Shown in pieces: positions 8,689-19,495 of a stretch of DNA of 64,000 nucleotides. Numbering within the stretch: position 1 is the stretch's first letter; each line of letters starts with the position of its first letter. The translations under genes and the position numbers were made by a program. The notes under the pieces are model-generated. The model made no database searches. It was not told the DNA's origin and saw nothing but the letters and a program-made list of their open reading frames with translations. The stretch comes from UBA5796 sp040752455 (GTDB lineage: Bacteria; Chloroflexota; Anaerolineae; Anaerolineales; Villigracilaceae). The stretch is taken from NCBI GenBank assembly GCA_049324115.1, contig JBMOMN010000026.1, forward strand, positions 1 through 64,000, in the 5' to 3' direction.

Positions 8689-9123
8689 ATGTCGGAACTG
8701 AAACGATTCAGCCTGGTCAAGCCCGGCCTGGACACCCCCTTCCACATTGATTTCGATTGGTGGCAGTTCAACGACCGCAACTGGCACGTCTACCTGCGCA
8801 GCCTGCTCTGCCCGGAACACCAGGAAGTTTTCGCCGATATGGCTGACGAACAGCAAGTTGATTGGATTGACCCCCGCACCGCCGAGGTCCGCCTGCTGGA
8901 CGGCATTCAACACATCCTCATGGCGCATTGCACCCGCCAGGCCGGGTTCATTGACGAGCATACCGCCCTGGTGGAGGCCATCTTCCGCATCTTCCTGGTC
9001 AACGGCAACACGCCCATGTCGGCCAATGACCTGGCTGCCAAATTACAGCGTCCGGCCGCCATCATATTGAAAACCATCGCCGGGCCGCGCGTCTATCGCG
9101 GCTTGCGGCCATTCATAGAGTAG
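8689..9123 (+). CDS. conserved hypothetical protein with winged-helix-like C-terminus, partner of the 7083 gene
   Basis: A 144-residue soluble protein starting one base after the preceding stop, so probably translationally coupled. The N-terminal half is aromatic-rich (DFDWWQFNDRNWHVYLR) with CPEHQE and CTRQ motifs. The C-terminal half reads like a winged helix: TPMSANDLAAKLQRPAAIIL and then a basic wing (RVYRGLRPF). The phrase NDLAAKL resembles ISELAAVF in the upstream protein. It ends six bases before tRNA-Arg. No function is assigned. Confidence 0.65.
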   Translation: MSELKRFSLVKPGLDTPFHIDFDWWQFNDRNWHVYLRSLLCPEHQEVFADMADEQQVDWIDPRTAEVRLLDGIQHILMAHCTRQAGFIDEHTALVEAIFRIFLVNGNTPMSANDLAAKLQRPAAIILKTIAGPRVYRGLRPFIE

Positions 9124-9129
9124 TCCCAG

Positions 9130-9202
9130 GCCCTCGTAGCTCAATGGACAGAGCAACTGCCTTCTAAGCAGGAGGTTGTGGGTTCGAATCCCGCCGGGGG
9201 CG
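9130..9202 (+). tRNA. tRNA-Arg (anticodon TCT)
   Basis: A 73-base cloverleaf. The acceptor stem GCCCTCG/CGGGGGC has one T-G pair. TAGCTC opens the D-arm, and the anticodon loop CTTCTAA has TCT at 9163-9165. The T-arm is GTGGG-TTCGAAT-CCCGC and the discriminator is G. The 3' CCA is not encoded. It decodes AGA/AGG, codons that are rare in this GC-rich segment. Confidence 0.95.
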
Positions 9203-9294
9203 CTGTTATATTCACACAATAGATGTGCTCGCGGTTCCCCGGGCCGCCATGATCGTTCAGGTCTTCCGGGTCGCAAGTGAAAGGAGTGTTTCCC

Positions 9295-9705
9295 ATGCCG
9301 CCGGTAATCCGTAAATCCGAGTCTGTTCTGAGTGACAAGCGGCGGACAGTGCTGCACGCGGTGGGCTGGCAGGTACAGGTGCGTTCTTACGCCTGGTCGC
9401 CTCCCACTGATGTTTATGAAACCGACATGACTTACGTGGTCCGCGTAGAGGTGGCCGGGATGCGCGAATCGGACTTCCAGGTCAATATGGACAACGACTA
9501 CCTGGTCATCACCGGGTCGAGGCCGGATATCCACGAGCGCCGGGCCTACCACCAGATGGAAATCCGCTTCGGGGAATTCCATACGGCTGTACAACTCCCC
9601 GGCCCGGTGGACGCCGAAAGGGCGGAGGCGCTCTACGAAGACGGCTTCCTGACCGTCACCCTGCCCAAAGTAAGACCGAGCAAGATTTCAATCGAGGAAC
9701 AATAA
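9295..9705 (+). CDS. Hsp20/alpha-crystallin small heat-shock protein
   Basis: A 136-residue protein; ATG 9295 was chosen because AAAGGAG lies about eight bases upstream. The alpha-crystallin domain spans about residues 35-130. PPTDVYETDMTYVVRVEVAGM is the conserved opening, NDYLVITGSRPD follows, and ALYEDGFLTVTLPK near the end is the A-x-x-x-n-GvL family signature (here with F in place of V). It acts as an ATP-independent holdase that forms oligomers and keeps damaged proteins soluble. It lies seven bases upstream of lon, a sensible pairing of holdase and protease under shared heat or stress control. Confidence 0.92.
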   Translation: MPPVIRKSESVLSDKRRTVLHAVGWQVQVRSYAWSPPTDVYETDMTYVVRVEVAGMRESDFQVNMDNDYLVITGSRPDIHERRAYHQMEIRFGEFHTAVQLPGPVDAERAEALYEDGFLTVTLPKVRPSKISIEEQ

Positions 9706-9712
9706 CATACGA

Positions 9713-12290
<2,578 letters not shown>

Positions 12291-12313
<23 letters not shown>

Positions 12314-12647
12314 AGACGATACCACCATGGTCCGCCTGCTGACGACCCTGCTGCGCATGGAAGGCTTCGAGGTGACCAGTTTGACCAACTTCCAGGAACC
12401 TGTGATCCAGGCCCTTGGGCGCGAACGGCCCGACGCGTTGATCCTGGACGTGAACCTGCCGAGCGAGAACGGCATTGACGTACTGCGGGCCATCCGAAAC
12501 GACAAGAGTTTGAAAGACACCTACGTGGTCATGACTTCGGGCATGAACCTGCGGATCGAATGTCTGGACGACGGCGCCAACGAATTCCTGCTCAAGCCCT
12601 ACATGCCCGACGATTTGATCTCGGCCTTGCGCCGCGTGGTTACATGA
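12291..12647 (+). CDS. single-domain response regulator (REC)
   Basis: A 118-residue receiver domain without an output domain. It has the acidic pocket (EDD near the N-terminus), the phospho-acceptor Asp in LILDVNLPSENG (near residue 51), the T/S switch in VVMTSGM (near residue 86) and the conserved Lys in FLLKPYMPDDL (near residue 103). It therefore should be a phosphorylatable CheY-like adaptor. No histidine kinase is present in the window. It starts inside the lon coding sequence and its stop overlaps the next start as ATGA, so the three genes are tightly linked. Its output is unknown. Confidence 0.92.
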
Positions 12648-13090
12648 GCGCCGGACCGCAAAATGCTCCTGCCATCCGCCAGTTCCGCTACCCTGAGGAT
12701 TACCCGGCCGTGCGCGCCCTGTGGGATGGAGCCGGGCCGGGGATCAACGTCCGCCGCTCGGACGAGCCGCAGGAACTGGAGAAGAAACTCGCCCGCGACC
12801 CCGACCTGTTCCTGGTCGCCGAGGCCGACGGCCTGATCGTCGGCTCGGTGGTTGGCGGATTCGACGGACGCCGGGGGATGATCTACCACCTGGCCGTAGC
12901 CCCGGAATATCGCCAGCGCGGGCTGGGCCAGGCCCTGATGGACGAAGTCGAACAGCGTTTGCGGCAAAAAGGCTGCATCCGCTGTTATTTAATGGTGACG
13001 AAAGACAATCCAAAGGCCGTGCCGTTCTACGAAAAACGTGGCTGGCAGCGCATGGATTTCGTCGAAACTTATGGAAAGGACTTGAGTTGA
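12644..13090 (+). CDS. GNAT-family N-acetyltransferase
   Basis: A 148-residue protein; the ATG overlaps the REC stop (ATGA). It shows the GNAT core: FLVAEADGLIVGSVVGGFDG, then YHLAVAPEYRQRGLGQALMDEVEQ, whose Q-R-G-L-G-Q-A is the acetyl-CoA pyrophosphate loop. NPKAVPFYEKRGW is the usual C-terminal signature. The opening residues (IRQFRYPEDYPAVRALWD) resemble acetyltransferases of the RimI/YpeA type, but the substrate is unknown. It is followed by mogA with an overlapping TTGA. Confidence 0.9.
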   Translation: MSAGPQNAPAIRQFRYPEDYPAVRALWDGAGPGINVRRSDEPQELEKKLARDPDLFLVAEADGLIVGSVVGGFDGRRGMIYHLAVAPEYRQRGLGQALMDEVEQRLRQKGCIRCYLMVTKDNPKAVPFYEKRGWQRMDFVETYGKDLS

Positions 13091-13584
13091 CCGTTTTGCG
13101 CTTCGGCATCCTGACCGCCTCGGACCGTTCGGCCCGAGGCGAACGCCCCGACGCCTCCGGCCCGGCGCTGGTGGAACTGATCGAGTTGCAGGGCTGGCAG
13201 GTGACGCGCCAGATGGTCTTGCCGGATGACTTGCGGGAACTGCGCCAGACCCTGATCGAGTGGGCCGACGAAAGCGCCCTGGACGTGATCCTGACCACCG
13301 GCGGGACGGGTTTCTCGCCCAGGGACGTGACCCCCGAAGCCACCCTGTCCGTGATCGAAAGACAAGCGCCCGGCCTGGCTGAGGCCATGCGCGCCGATAG
13401 CCTTGCTAAAACGCCCCATGCCATGCTCTCCCGGGCCGTGGCGGGCATCCGCGGCCGCACGCTGATCATTAATTTGCCCGGCAGCCCCAAAGGCGCGGTG
13501 GAGAATTTGAAGGTCGTCCTGCCCGTCCTGGCCCACGCCGTCGAACTGCTCCGGGAAGACCCGCAGGCCGAAGCGCATCATTAG
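13087..13584 (+). CDS. mog: molybdopterin adenylyltransferase (MogA/MoaB family)
   Basis: A 165-residue protein. The likely start is TTG 13087, which overlaps the GNAT stop (TTGA); no ATG lies nearby in frame. Signatures are FGILTASDRSARG, the TTGGTGFSPRDVTPEAT loop that holds the molybdopterin phosphate, and NLPGSPKGAVENL. The family adenylates molybdopterin in molybdenum cofactor synthesis. No other moa/moe genes are nearby, so its place at the end of a stress operon looks fortuitous or reflects a short local operon. MoaB-type function is equally possible. Confidence 0.9.
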   Translation: MTVLRFGILTASDRSARGERPDASGPALVELIELQGWQVTRQMVLPDDLRELRQTLIEWADESALDVILTTGGTGFSPRDVTPEATLSVIERQAPGLAEAMRADSLAKTPHAMLSRAVAGIRGRTLIINLPGSPKGAVENLKVVLPVLAHAVELLREDPQAEAHH

Positions 13585-13588
13585 ATAC

Positions 13589-13618
13589 TTGGCGGCTTTC
13601 GGGGTTCTGCGCTATAAT
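13589..13618 (+). promoter_or_regulatory. promoter of the elongation factor P gene
   Basis: TTGGCG (13589-13594), an 18-base spacer and a perfect TATAAT (13613-13618), giving a leader of about 30 bases before ATG 13654. Confidence 0.65.
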
Positions 13619-13653
13619 CCCGCCGTTTGCAATCCTATGAAAGAGGAAAGATT

Positions 13654-14211
13654 ATGATTGATGTAAATGAACTCCGTAAAGGTGTTACCTTCGAGTTGGA
13701 TGGTAACCTCTACAAAGTGCTGGATTACAGCCATAACAAAACCGGGCGCGGCAACGCCTCCATCCGTATCAAGGCCCGCAACCTGCGCACCGGGGCCAAT
13801 ATCGAGCGCACCTTCAACTCCGGCCAGAGCATACAGGACGTGCGTCTCGATTTCCACAACGTCCAATACCTGTACACCGACGGCGACCTGTACTATTTCA
13901 TGGACAACGAGACCTTCGAGCAGCCGGCGGTCGAATCCAGCCTGATCGGCGACGATGCCGGCTACCTGACCGAGGGCATGGAAGTCAAACTGACCTTCTA
14001 CCAGGGCAAGCCGCTCGACATCGAACTGCCCCTGACGGTTGACCTGGAAGTCGTCGAGGCCGAGGTGGCGGTGCGCGGCGATACCGCCACCGGCGTGACC
14101 AAAAAAGTCAAAGTCTCCACCGGGCTGGAAGTGCAGGTGCCCAATTTCGTGGATGTGGGCACGGTCATCCGCATTGACACGCGTACCGGGGCCTACGTCA
14201 CCCGGGTGTAA
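13654..14211 (+). CDS. efp: translation elongation factor P
   Basis: A 185-residue EF-P of normal length. The start at 13654 follows AGAGGAAAG. The three barrels are visible: the N-terminal KOW-like domain with DVNELRKGVTFELDGNLYKVLDYSHNKTGRGNASI (the loop residue at the tip aligns with the modified Lys/Arg of the family; here the tip is K-T-G-R-G), the central OB domain (TYLYTDGDLYYFMDNETFEQ), and the C-terminal OB domain (VKVSTGLEVQVPNFVDVGTVIRIDTRTG). It relieves ribosome stalling at polyproline. It has its own promoter and terminator. Confidence 0.97.
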   Translation: MIDVNELRKGVTFELDGNLYKVLDYSHNKTGRGNASIRIKARNLRTGANIERTFNSGQSIQDVRLDFHNVQYLYTDGDLYYFMDNETFEQPAVESSLIGDDAGYLTEGMEVKLTFYQGKPLDIELPLTVDLEVVEAEVAVRGDTATGVTKKVKVSTGLEVQVPNFVDVGTVIRIDTRTGAYVTRV

Positions 14212-14218
14212 CCCCTCC

Positions 14219-14248
14219 GAGACCTGGCAGAAGTCAGGTCTCGATTTT
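14219..14248 (+). terminator. Rho-independent terminator of efp
   Basis: GAGACCTG and CAGGTCTC form an eight-base stem with the loop GCAGAAGT, followed by GATTTTAT. Confidence 0.85.
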
Positions 14249-14302
14249 ATGGGCAGGTAAGATTTTTTATTTCAGGGGACTCCTAAAGTTGGAGGATGGT
14301 TG

Positions 14303-14638
14303 ATGAGAACGCCCGCCGGAAGTGAATGTCCGTATTTCTATGGGGATTATTACCGCGGCCGCGAGCACGAGGAATGCCGCCTGCTGCTGGCAGCCAACCC
14401 GCCCGAAAAATGGACCCGTAACCTGTGCGCCACCTGTCCGGTCCCGGGGATCGCCCGCGCCAATGCCTGCGAGCACATGGTCCTCACCGGGCATGTCGCC
14501 CGGCCGGTCAGCGCGGTCTTCCAGCGCCGGGTGCAGGTAACGGCCTTCTGCCGCAAGAGCAACCGTCCCGTCAAGGAGCCGCACGTCGGCTGCGGCGAAT
14601 GCCACCCCTTCCCGCCCGTATTCGAAGTGAAAAAATGA
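14303..14638 (+). CDS. cysteine-rich conserved hypothetical protein
   Basis: A 111-residue protein with start ATG 14303 after GGAGGATGG. About nine cysteines occur in pairs and singles (SECPYF, EECRLL, LCATCPVPG, NACEH, FCRKS, GCGECH), a pattern suited to zinc or iron-sulfur binding. ECPYFYGDYYRGREHEECRL is a distinctive opening. No known family was recognised. Its stop overlaps the start of the HAD-DinB gene (ATGA), so the two are probably translated together. Confidence 0.75.
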   Translation: MRTPAGSECPYFYGDYYRGREHEECRLLLAANPPEKWTRNLCATCPVPGIARANACEHMVLTGHVARPVSAVFQRRVQVTAFCRKSNRPVKEPHVGCGECHPFPPVFEVKK

Positions 14639-15846
14639 CCCTGACCCTGCTGCTCGACCTCGACGATACCCTGCTCGACACCCGCATGGACGCCTTCATC
14701 CCGGCCTATTTCCAGGCCCTGTCTGAGGCGCTGGCCGATGACGTGGACCCCCGCGCCATGCTCACCGCCCTGATGGACGGGACCCGGTGCATGATGGCCA
14801 ACCAAAACCCGGCCAGGAGCCTGCGCCAGGTCTTCGACTCGGTCTTTTTCCCCGCCCTGGGCATTGACCGGGATTGCCTTCAGTCCAGGATCGAAACCTT
14901 TTACGACAACGTTTTCCCCAGCCTGGGCCAACTCACCCGGCCGCGCCCCGGGGCGGTCGAACTCGTCGAATGGGCCTTCGGGCAAGGCCACCGGGTCGTC
15001 ATCGCCACCAACCCCCTCTTCCCGCTCAAGGCCATCCACCACCGGATGCGCTGGGCGGGCCTGCCCCCCGAAAAATACCCCTTTGCGCTGGTCGCGTCTT
15101 ACGAAACCTTCCATTTCACCAAGCCTTCCCCGGCCTTCTACGCCGAAGTGCTGGCCCAACTGGGCTGGCCCGACGACCCGGTCGTGATGGTCGGCGACGA
15201 CGTGGAAAACGACCTCAAGCCGGTCTCGGCCCTGGGCATCCCCGTCTTCTGGATCGAGAACCCCGGCGCCAGCCTGCCCGAAGGACTGACCCCCGCCGGG
15301 CGGGGACGGATTGGCGAGGTGCGCGCCTGGGTCGAATCCCTCGATTTGACGGCCTGCCAGCCCGACCTGTCCCGGCCCGAAGCGCTGCTCTCCGTCCTGC
15401 GGGCCATCCCGGCCGCGTTATCCCGGTTGACACACGGCCTGTCCGAAACTGCCTGGCGCTGCAAGCCCGAACCCGGCGAATGGTGCCTGGTGCAGCTCAT
15501 GTGCCACCTGCGGGACGTGGAAAACGACGTCAACCTGCCGCGCGTCAGGAAAATTCTGGCGGAGGAAAACCCCTTCATCCCTGGCGAGGTGACCGACCGC
15601 TGGATCGAGGAACGGGAGTACGCCCAGCAGGACGGCCCGCTGGCCCTGGCGGAATTCATCACGGCCCGCACCGAGACGTTGGGCCTGCTCGCCGCTTTGG
15701 ACGCCGGATCCTGGCTGAGGCCTGCCCGCCACAACATCTTCGGCCCGTCCACGCTCCTGGAGCTGATGGGCTTCGTGGCCGAGCACGACCGCAGCCATAT
15801 CCGCCAGGTGCTGGCTACCATCGCCGCAGCCGCCGAGATCGTCTGA
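14635..15846 (+). CDS. HAD-superfamily hydrolase fused to a DinB-like domain
   Basis: A 403-residue two-domain protein. Residues 1 to about 235 are a HAD phosphatase-like domain: LLLDLDDTLLDTR (nucleophile Asp), VVIATNPLFP (motif II Thr), a Lys near FTKPSPAFY, and MVGDDVENDLKP (motif IV). Residues about 245-403 match the DinB four-helix metal-binding fold: GEWCLVQLMCHLRDVENDV supplies a His and EHDRSHIRQVL supplies the H-x3-H pair. Each domain is common alone; the fusion is unusual. The ATG overlaps the preceding stop. A detoxification or metabolite-repair role is only inferred. Confidence 0.85.
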   Translation: MTLTLLLDLDDTLLDTRMDAFIPAYFQALSEALADDVDPRAMLTALMDGTRCMMANQNPARSLRQVFDSVFFPALGIDRDCLQSRIETFYDNVFPSLGQLTRPRPGAVELVEWAFGQGHRVVIATNPLFPLKAIHHRMRWAGLPPEKYPFALVASYETFHFTKPSPAFYAEVLAQLGWPDDPVVMVGDDVENDLKPVSALGIPVFWIENPGASLPEGLTPAGRGRIGEVRAWVESLDLTACQPDLSRPEALLSVLRAIPAALSRLTHGLSETAWRCKPEPGEWCLVQLMCHLRDVENDVNLPRVRKILAEENPFIPGEVTDRWIEEREYAQQDGPLALAEFITARTETLGLLAALDAGSWLRPARHNIFGPSTLLELMGFVAEHDRSHIRQVLATIAAAAEIV

Positions 15847-15874
15847 CGCGCATCCATCTTTTGCAGGTTGTGTT

Positions 15875-15910
15875 ATAACGTCCAGGATGCCCCCTGGACG
15901 TTATTTTGTG
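15875..15910 (+). terminator. strong hairpin terminator
   Basis: ATAACGTCCAGG pairs with CCTGGACGTTAT over a short loop, followed by TTTG. It closes the Cys-rich/HAD-DinB operon before fabF. Confidence 0.8.
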
Positions 15911-15972
15911 CGAATCCCCGGAGTGCAAAATCAGGAGATTTTGCGCTTACTCATTTTTGAGGAGACTACTTT

Positions 15973-17214
15973 ATGCGCAACCGTGTCGTTGTCACTGGCC
16001 TGGGCTGCCTCAGCCCACTCGCCAACTCCATGCCCGAAACCTGGGAGGCCCTGCTCGCCGGGAAATCCGGCGCGGGACCGATCACCTTCTTCGACGCCAG
16101 TGGACACAAGACGAAATTCGCCGCCGAACTGAAAGGCTTCGATCCGGTGGCCCTGTTCGGCAGCCGTGAAGCCCGCCGCATGGACCGCTTCACCCAACTG
16201 GCCCTGGCGGCCTCGATCCAGGCTGTGGAGGATGCCCGGCTGGAGATCACCGACGCCAACCGCGACCGGATCGGGATCATGATCGGTTCGGCCATCGGCG
16301 GGATCGGCACCCTGGCCGAGCAGGTCAACCTGATGCGCGAGCGCGGCCCCGACCGGGTCAGCCCGTTCCTCGTCCCGATGATGCTGGCCGATACCGGCCC
16401 CGGCATGGTCGCGATCCAGCTGGGACTGCGCGGCCCGAACATGGCCATCGTCACCGCCTGCGCCACCGGAGGCAACGCCATCGGCGAAGCAGCCGAGGTC
16501 ATCCGCCGTGGCGCGGCTGACGCGATCCTGGCGGGCGGCTCCGAAGCCGCCATCGTCCCGATCGCCATGGCCGGCATGAACGTGATGGGCGCCCTCTCGA
16601 CCCGCAACGACGACCCGCAGCGGGCCTCGCGTCCCTTCGACCGCACCCGTGACGGCTTCCTGATGGGCGAAGGCGCGGCCGTGCTGGCGCTCGAATCGCT
16701 CGAACACGCCCAGGCTCGCGGCGCGGCCATCCTGGCCGAGATCACCGGCTATGGCACCTCCGACGACGCTTACCACATCTCGGCCCCGGCGGAAAACGGC
16801 GCCGGCGCGGCCCTGTGCATGAAACTGGCCCTCCAAAGTGCCGGGCTGGGACCCGCCGACATCGGTTACATCAACGCCCACGGCACCTCCACCCCGCTGA
16901 ACGACAAGAGCGAGACGGCGGCCATAAAGACCGTCTTCGGCGAGGCGGCTTACAGCATCCCGGTCTCCTCCACCAAATCCATGACCGGCCACCTGCTCGG
17001 CGCGACCGGCGCGGTTGAAGCGGCCATCTGCGTCCGGGTCTTGCAGGCGGGAATCCTGCCCGCGACCATCAACTACGAAGTCCCGGACCCCGATTGTGAC
17101 CTCGACTACGTCCCCAATACCCCCCGACCGGCCAACCCAGATCACATCATGTCCAATTCATTCGGATTTGGCGGGCACAACGCCACGCTGATCGTTAGCC
17201 GTTATAAGGAGTAA
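15973..17214 (+). CDS. fabF: beta-ketoacyl-ACP synthase II
   Basis: A 413-residue condensing enzyme of type II fatty-acid synthesis, elongating acyl-ACP with malonyl-ACP in the cytoplasm. The catalytic triad is in place: Cys163 in VTACATGGNAI, His303 in NAHGTSTPLND and His340 in SMTGHLLGATGAVEA. The N-terminus VVVTGLGCLSPL and the C-terminus FGFGGHNATL are typical. The start has GAGGAGACT about ten bases upstream. fabH follows three bases after the stop, so initiation and elongation synthases form an operon; fabD, fabG and acpP are not in the window. Confidence 0.96.
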   Translation: MRNRVVVTGLGCLSPLANSMPETWEALLAGKSGAGPITFFDASGHKTKFAAELKGFDPVALFGSREARRMDRFTQLALAASIQAVEDARLEITDANRDRIGIMIGSAIGGIGTLAEQVNLMRERGPDRVSPFLVPMMLADTGPGMVAIQLGLRGPNMAIVTACATGGNAIGEAAEVIRRGAADAILAGGSEAAIVPIAMAGMNVMGALSTRNDDPQRASRPFDRTRDGFLMGEGAAVLALESLEHAQARGAAILAEITGYGTSDDAYHISAPAENGAGAALCMKLALQSAGLGPADIGYINAHGTSTPLNDKSETAAIKTVFGEAAYSIPVSSTKSMTGHLLGATGAVEAAICVRVLQAGILPATINYEVPDPDCDLDYVPNTPRPANPDHIMSNSFGFGGHNATLIVSRYKE

Positions 17215-17217
17215 ATC

Positions 17218-18321
17218 ATGCCAAACGCCCATATTACCGGTTGGGGCACGGCTGTCCCTGAACAAATATTGACCAACGACGACCTGAGCAAGATCGTCGA
17301 GACCAACGACCAATGGATCCGCGAACGGACCGGCATCGCCGAACGGCGTATCGCCTCAAAGGAAGACTCGGTCTCATCCCTGGCGGTGGACGCTTCCATC
17401 AAAGCCTTGCAGGTTGCCAACCTGGCCCCCACCGACCTGGACCTGATCATCTGCTCCACCTCGACCCCCGAACACCTGTTCCCGGCTACCGCCTGCCTGA
17501 TCCAGGACAAGATCGGCGCGACCAAAGCCGGGGCCTTCGATTTGCTGGCGGCCTGCTCGGGCTTCATCTACGCCGTCAACATGGCGGCCCAGGCCATCCG
17601 GTCGGGTTCGATCCGCAGCGCGCTGGTGATCGGCTCGGAGACCCTCTCCCGCTTCGTGGACTGGAACGACCGCAAGACCTGCATCCTGTTCGGTGATGGG
17701 GCTGGCGCGCTCGTGCTCCAGGCCAGTTCCCAGCCGGGCGGCGTGCTCTCGGCGGTGATGCACTCCGACGGGTCCGGCGGCGACCTGCTGACCCTCCCGG
17801 CGGGCGGCAGCCACCTCCCGGCCAGCGAAGAAACCGTCAAGCGCGGCCAGCACTACATCCACATGGACGGGAACGAAGTCTTCCGCTTCGCCACCCGGGT
17901 CATGGCCCAGGCCACCCACGAGGTCGTGGAAGGAGCCGGGCTGCAAATGGAAGAAGTGCGCTGGATCGTGCCGCACCAGGCCAACCTGCGCATCATCCAG
18001 GCCGCAGCCCGGGGCCTGAAACTGCCCATGGACCAGTTCGTGGTCAACGTGGACCGCTACGGGAACACCTCCACCGCTTCCATCCCGCTGGCGCTGGTCG
18101 AGGCGGTCGAAAAAGGCCAGATCACGCGCGGCGACAAGCTGGTCATGGTCGGGTTCGGGGCGGGCCTCACCTGGGGGGCGCTGGCCGCCGAATGGACCGG
18201 GCCGCTCCCGGCCGAGAAACCGGTCCACCCCGAACGCTACAAGTACCGCGCCCGCATCCGCTCGATCCTGCGCCGCCTGTGGCGCTTGATCGAAGGCATC
18301 ATCTGGGGCCGCGAGGTCTAG
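17218..18321 (+). CDS. fabH: beta-ketoacyl-ACP synthase III
   Basis: A 367-residue thiolase-fold enzyme that starts fatty-acid synthesis from acyl-CoA and malonyl-ACP. The catalytic Cys113 lies in LLAACSGFIYA, His253 in VPHQANLRII and Asn283 in YGNTSTASIPLAL. The N-terminal phrase ETNDQWIRERTGIAERR is characteristic. It is about 35 residues longer than typical FabH because of a basic, arginine-rich tail (YKYRARIRSILRRLWRLIEG) that could sit on the membrane. Translation probably couples with fabF (AAGGAG lies inside the fabF end). Confidence 0.95.
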   Translation: MPNAHITGWGTAVPEQILTNDDLSKIVETNDQWIRERTGIAERRIASKEDSVSSLAVDASIKALQVANLAPTDLDLIICSTSTPEHLFPATACLIQDKIGATKAGAFDLLAACSGFIYAVNMAAQAIRSGSIRSALVIGSETLSRFVDWNDRKTCILFGDGAGALVLQASSQPGGVLSAVMHSDGSGGDLLTLPAGGSHLPASEETVKRGQHYIHMDGNEVFRFATRVMAQATHEVVEGAGLQMEEVRWIVPHQANLRIIQAAARGLKLPMDQFVVNVDRYGNTSTASIPLALVEAVEKGQITRGDKLVMVGFGAGLTWGALAAEWTGPLPAEKPVHPERYKYRARIRSILRRLWRLIEGIIWGREV

Positions 18322-18386
18322 GGCGGCATAGTCAAAACCTGCCCTTTGTGGTACATTAGACCCAGATTCAATTTCTGGAGGAACCC

Positions 18387-18569
18387 ATGCCATTTCGATT
18401 TGGCGGTTTGGAAATAGTCGTCCTGCTCGTCATCGTCCTGTTGCTCTTCGGTCCCGGCCGGATCGCCAAGATCGCCGGAGAACTCGGCAGCAGCATCAAG
18501 TCCTTCCGCGAAGGGTTGGGCGGCAAGAACAAAGAAGACGAAAAAGAAGACACGCCCAAGGAAGATTAA
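18387..18569 (+). CDS. tatA: Sec-independent translocase protein TatA/TatE
   Basis: A 60-residue protein with a short N-terminal membrane helix (LEIVVLLVIVLLLFGPGRI) that includes the FGP hinge, followed by an amphipathic helix (KIAGELGSSIKSFREGL) and a charged tail (KNKEDEKEDTPKED). This is the complete TatA architecture, the pore-forming part of the twin-arginine pathway for folded proteins. GGAGGA precedes the ATG. tatB and tatC are not adjacent. A terminator follows. Confidence 0.93.
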   Translation: MPFRFGGLEIVVLLVIVLLLFGPGRIAKIAGELGSSIKSFREGLGGKNKEDEKEDTPKED

Positions 18570-18589
18570 GTCCGCAGCAACTATCACGA

Positions 18590-18627
18590 CAGGCTCTTTG
18601 CCGCGCGGCAGAGGGCCTGGTTTTTTA
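18590..18627 (+). terminator. Rho-independent terminator of tatA
   Basis: CAGGCTCTTTGCCG pairs with CGGCAGAGGGCCTG, with G-T pairs, followed by GTTTTTT. Confidence 0.85.
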
Positions 18628-19049
18628 ACTTCTTGAGTCATTGCGAGCGGGTCGCCATGCGCGCCATGATCCGCTTCGACTCCCGCCCGCGCCTGGGGGA
18701 AATCCAGTCGCCCATCCTGGTCTCACCAGCGAGGACGACACCAGCGGTTGGCTCAATGACTTGGAGCAGACTTCGGAAGTCTTTTCAGAGTTTTGTGGCT
18801 GGGCGACTCCCTGAAAGACTTCCGAAGTCTATTCTTGAGAATCGCAGGTACTTGAATAGACAATATGAAAGTGCTATAGTGTGATTGATCTATGTGAGTC
18901 AGGAGGGATGCCAGCAAGACAATGCCTGATTTAGAAGTTATGAGCAACTGAATAAATCCTGTCTCGCTCGCTGCGGCTTCATGAACACTGCTCAGGGATG
19001 AGGGACCCCTAATTGGCCAAGGTCAGTGTAAGTACAAGGAGATGAGACC
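18628..19049. other. intergenic region with long inverted repeat
   Basis: No gene is visible in these 420 bases. At 18768-18831 AGACTTCGGAAGTCTTTTCA and TGAAAGACTTCCGAAGTCT face each other across a short spacer. Part of the same word (ACTTCGGAAGTCT) recurs near 48810. Around 18640-18740 the sequence is GC-rich but broken by stops and could be decayed coding sequence. Confidence 0.6.
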
Positions 19050-19364
19050 ATGTTTACACGAGCAACTGTCGTCCAAGTGCGCCTCGACAAGGTGGATGAA
19101 GCCATCTCCATCTATCGGGACTCTGTAATACCGGCAGCCCAACGGCAGGAAGGGTTCAGGGACGCCATCCTGCTGACCAATCGAAACACAGGTAAAAGCA
19201 TCTCGCTCACCTTCTGGAACACGGAGGGTGAGATGTTGTCAGGCGAGGCCAGCGGCTATTATCAGGAACAACTCGCCAAGTTCAAGGATATCCTCACGGC
19301 AGCGCCAATCCGCGAGGAGTACGAGGTTGCCGTTCAGGCGCTGGCCGCGCCCGCAACGGATTAG
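19050..19364 (+). CDS. dimeric alpha/beta-barrel (ABM-like) protein
   Basis: A 104-residue protein preceded by AAGGAGATGAGACC. The opening FTRATVVQVRLDKVDEAISIYRDSVIPAAQRQEGF and the strand ISLTFWNTEGEML fit the antibiotic-biosynthesis-monooxygenase/stress-responsive A/B-barrel fold, in which two ferredoxin-like subunits pair. Many members bind haem or small aromatics, and others have no known substrate. It is a single gene between two terminator-like hairpins. No catalytic residues can be named. Confidence 0.75.
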   Translation: MFTRATVVQVRLDKVDEAISIYRDSVIPAAQRQEGFRDAILLTNRNTGKSISLTFWNTEGEMLSGEASGYYQEQLAKFKDILTAAPIREEYEVAVQALAAPATD

Positions 19365-19495
19365 TCTGCAACGGATCAGTATCGAAGGGATCCCTCATCC
19401 CGATCCGAGTGCCATTTCGAAAATCGTCGGCAAGGCGACCGGTCTCTGTGGGGGGACAGGCTCAGGGCGGGCGTCGCTGCGTTCCAAAGACACAT

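Noticed and set aside
15931..17145. Minus-strand open frame opposite fabF
   Set aside because: Shadow of a certain gene; Gly/Asp/Val-rich translation typical of antisense in GC-rich sequence.
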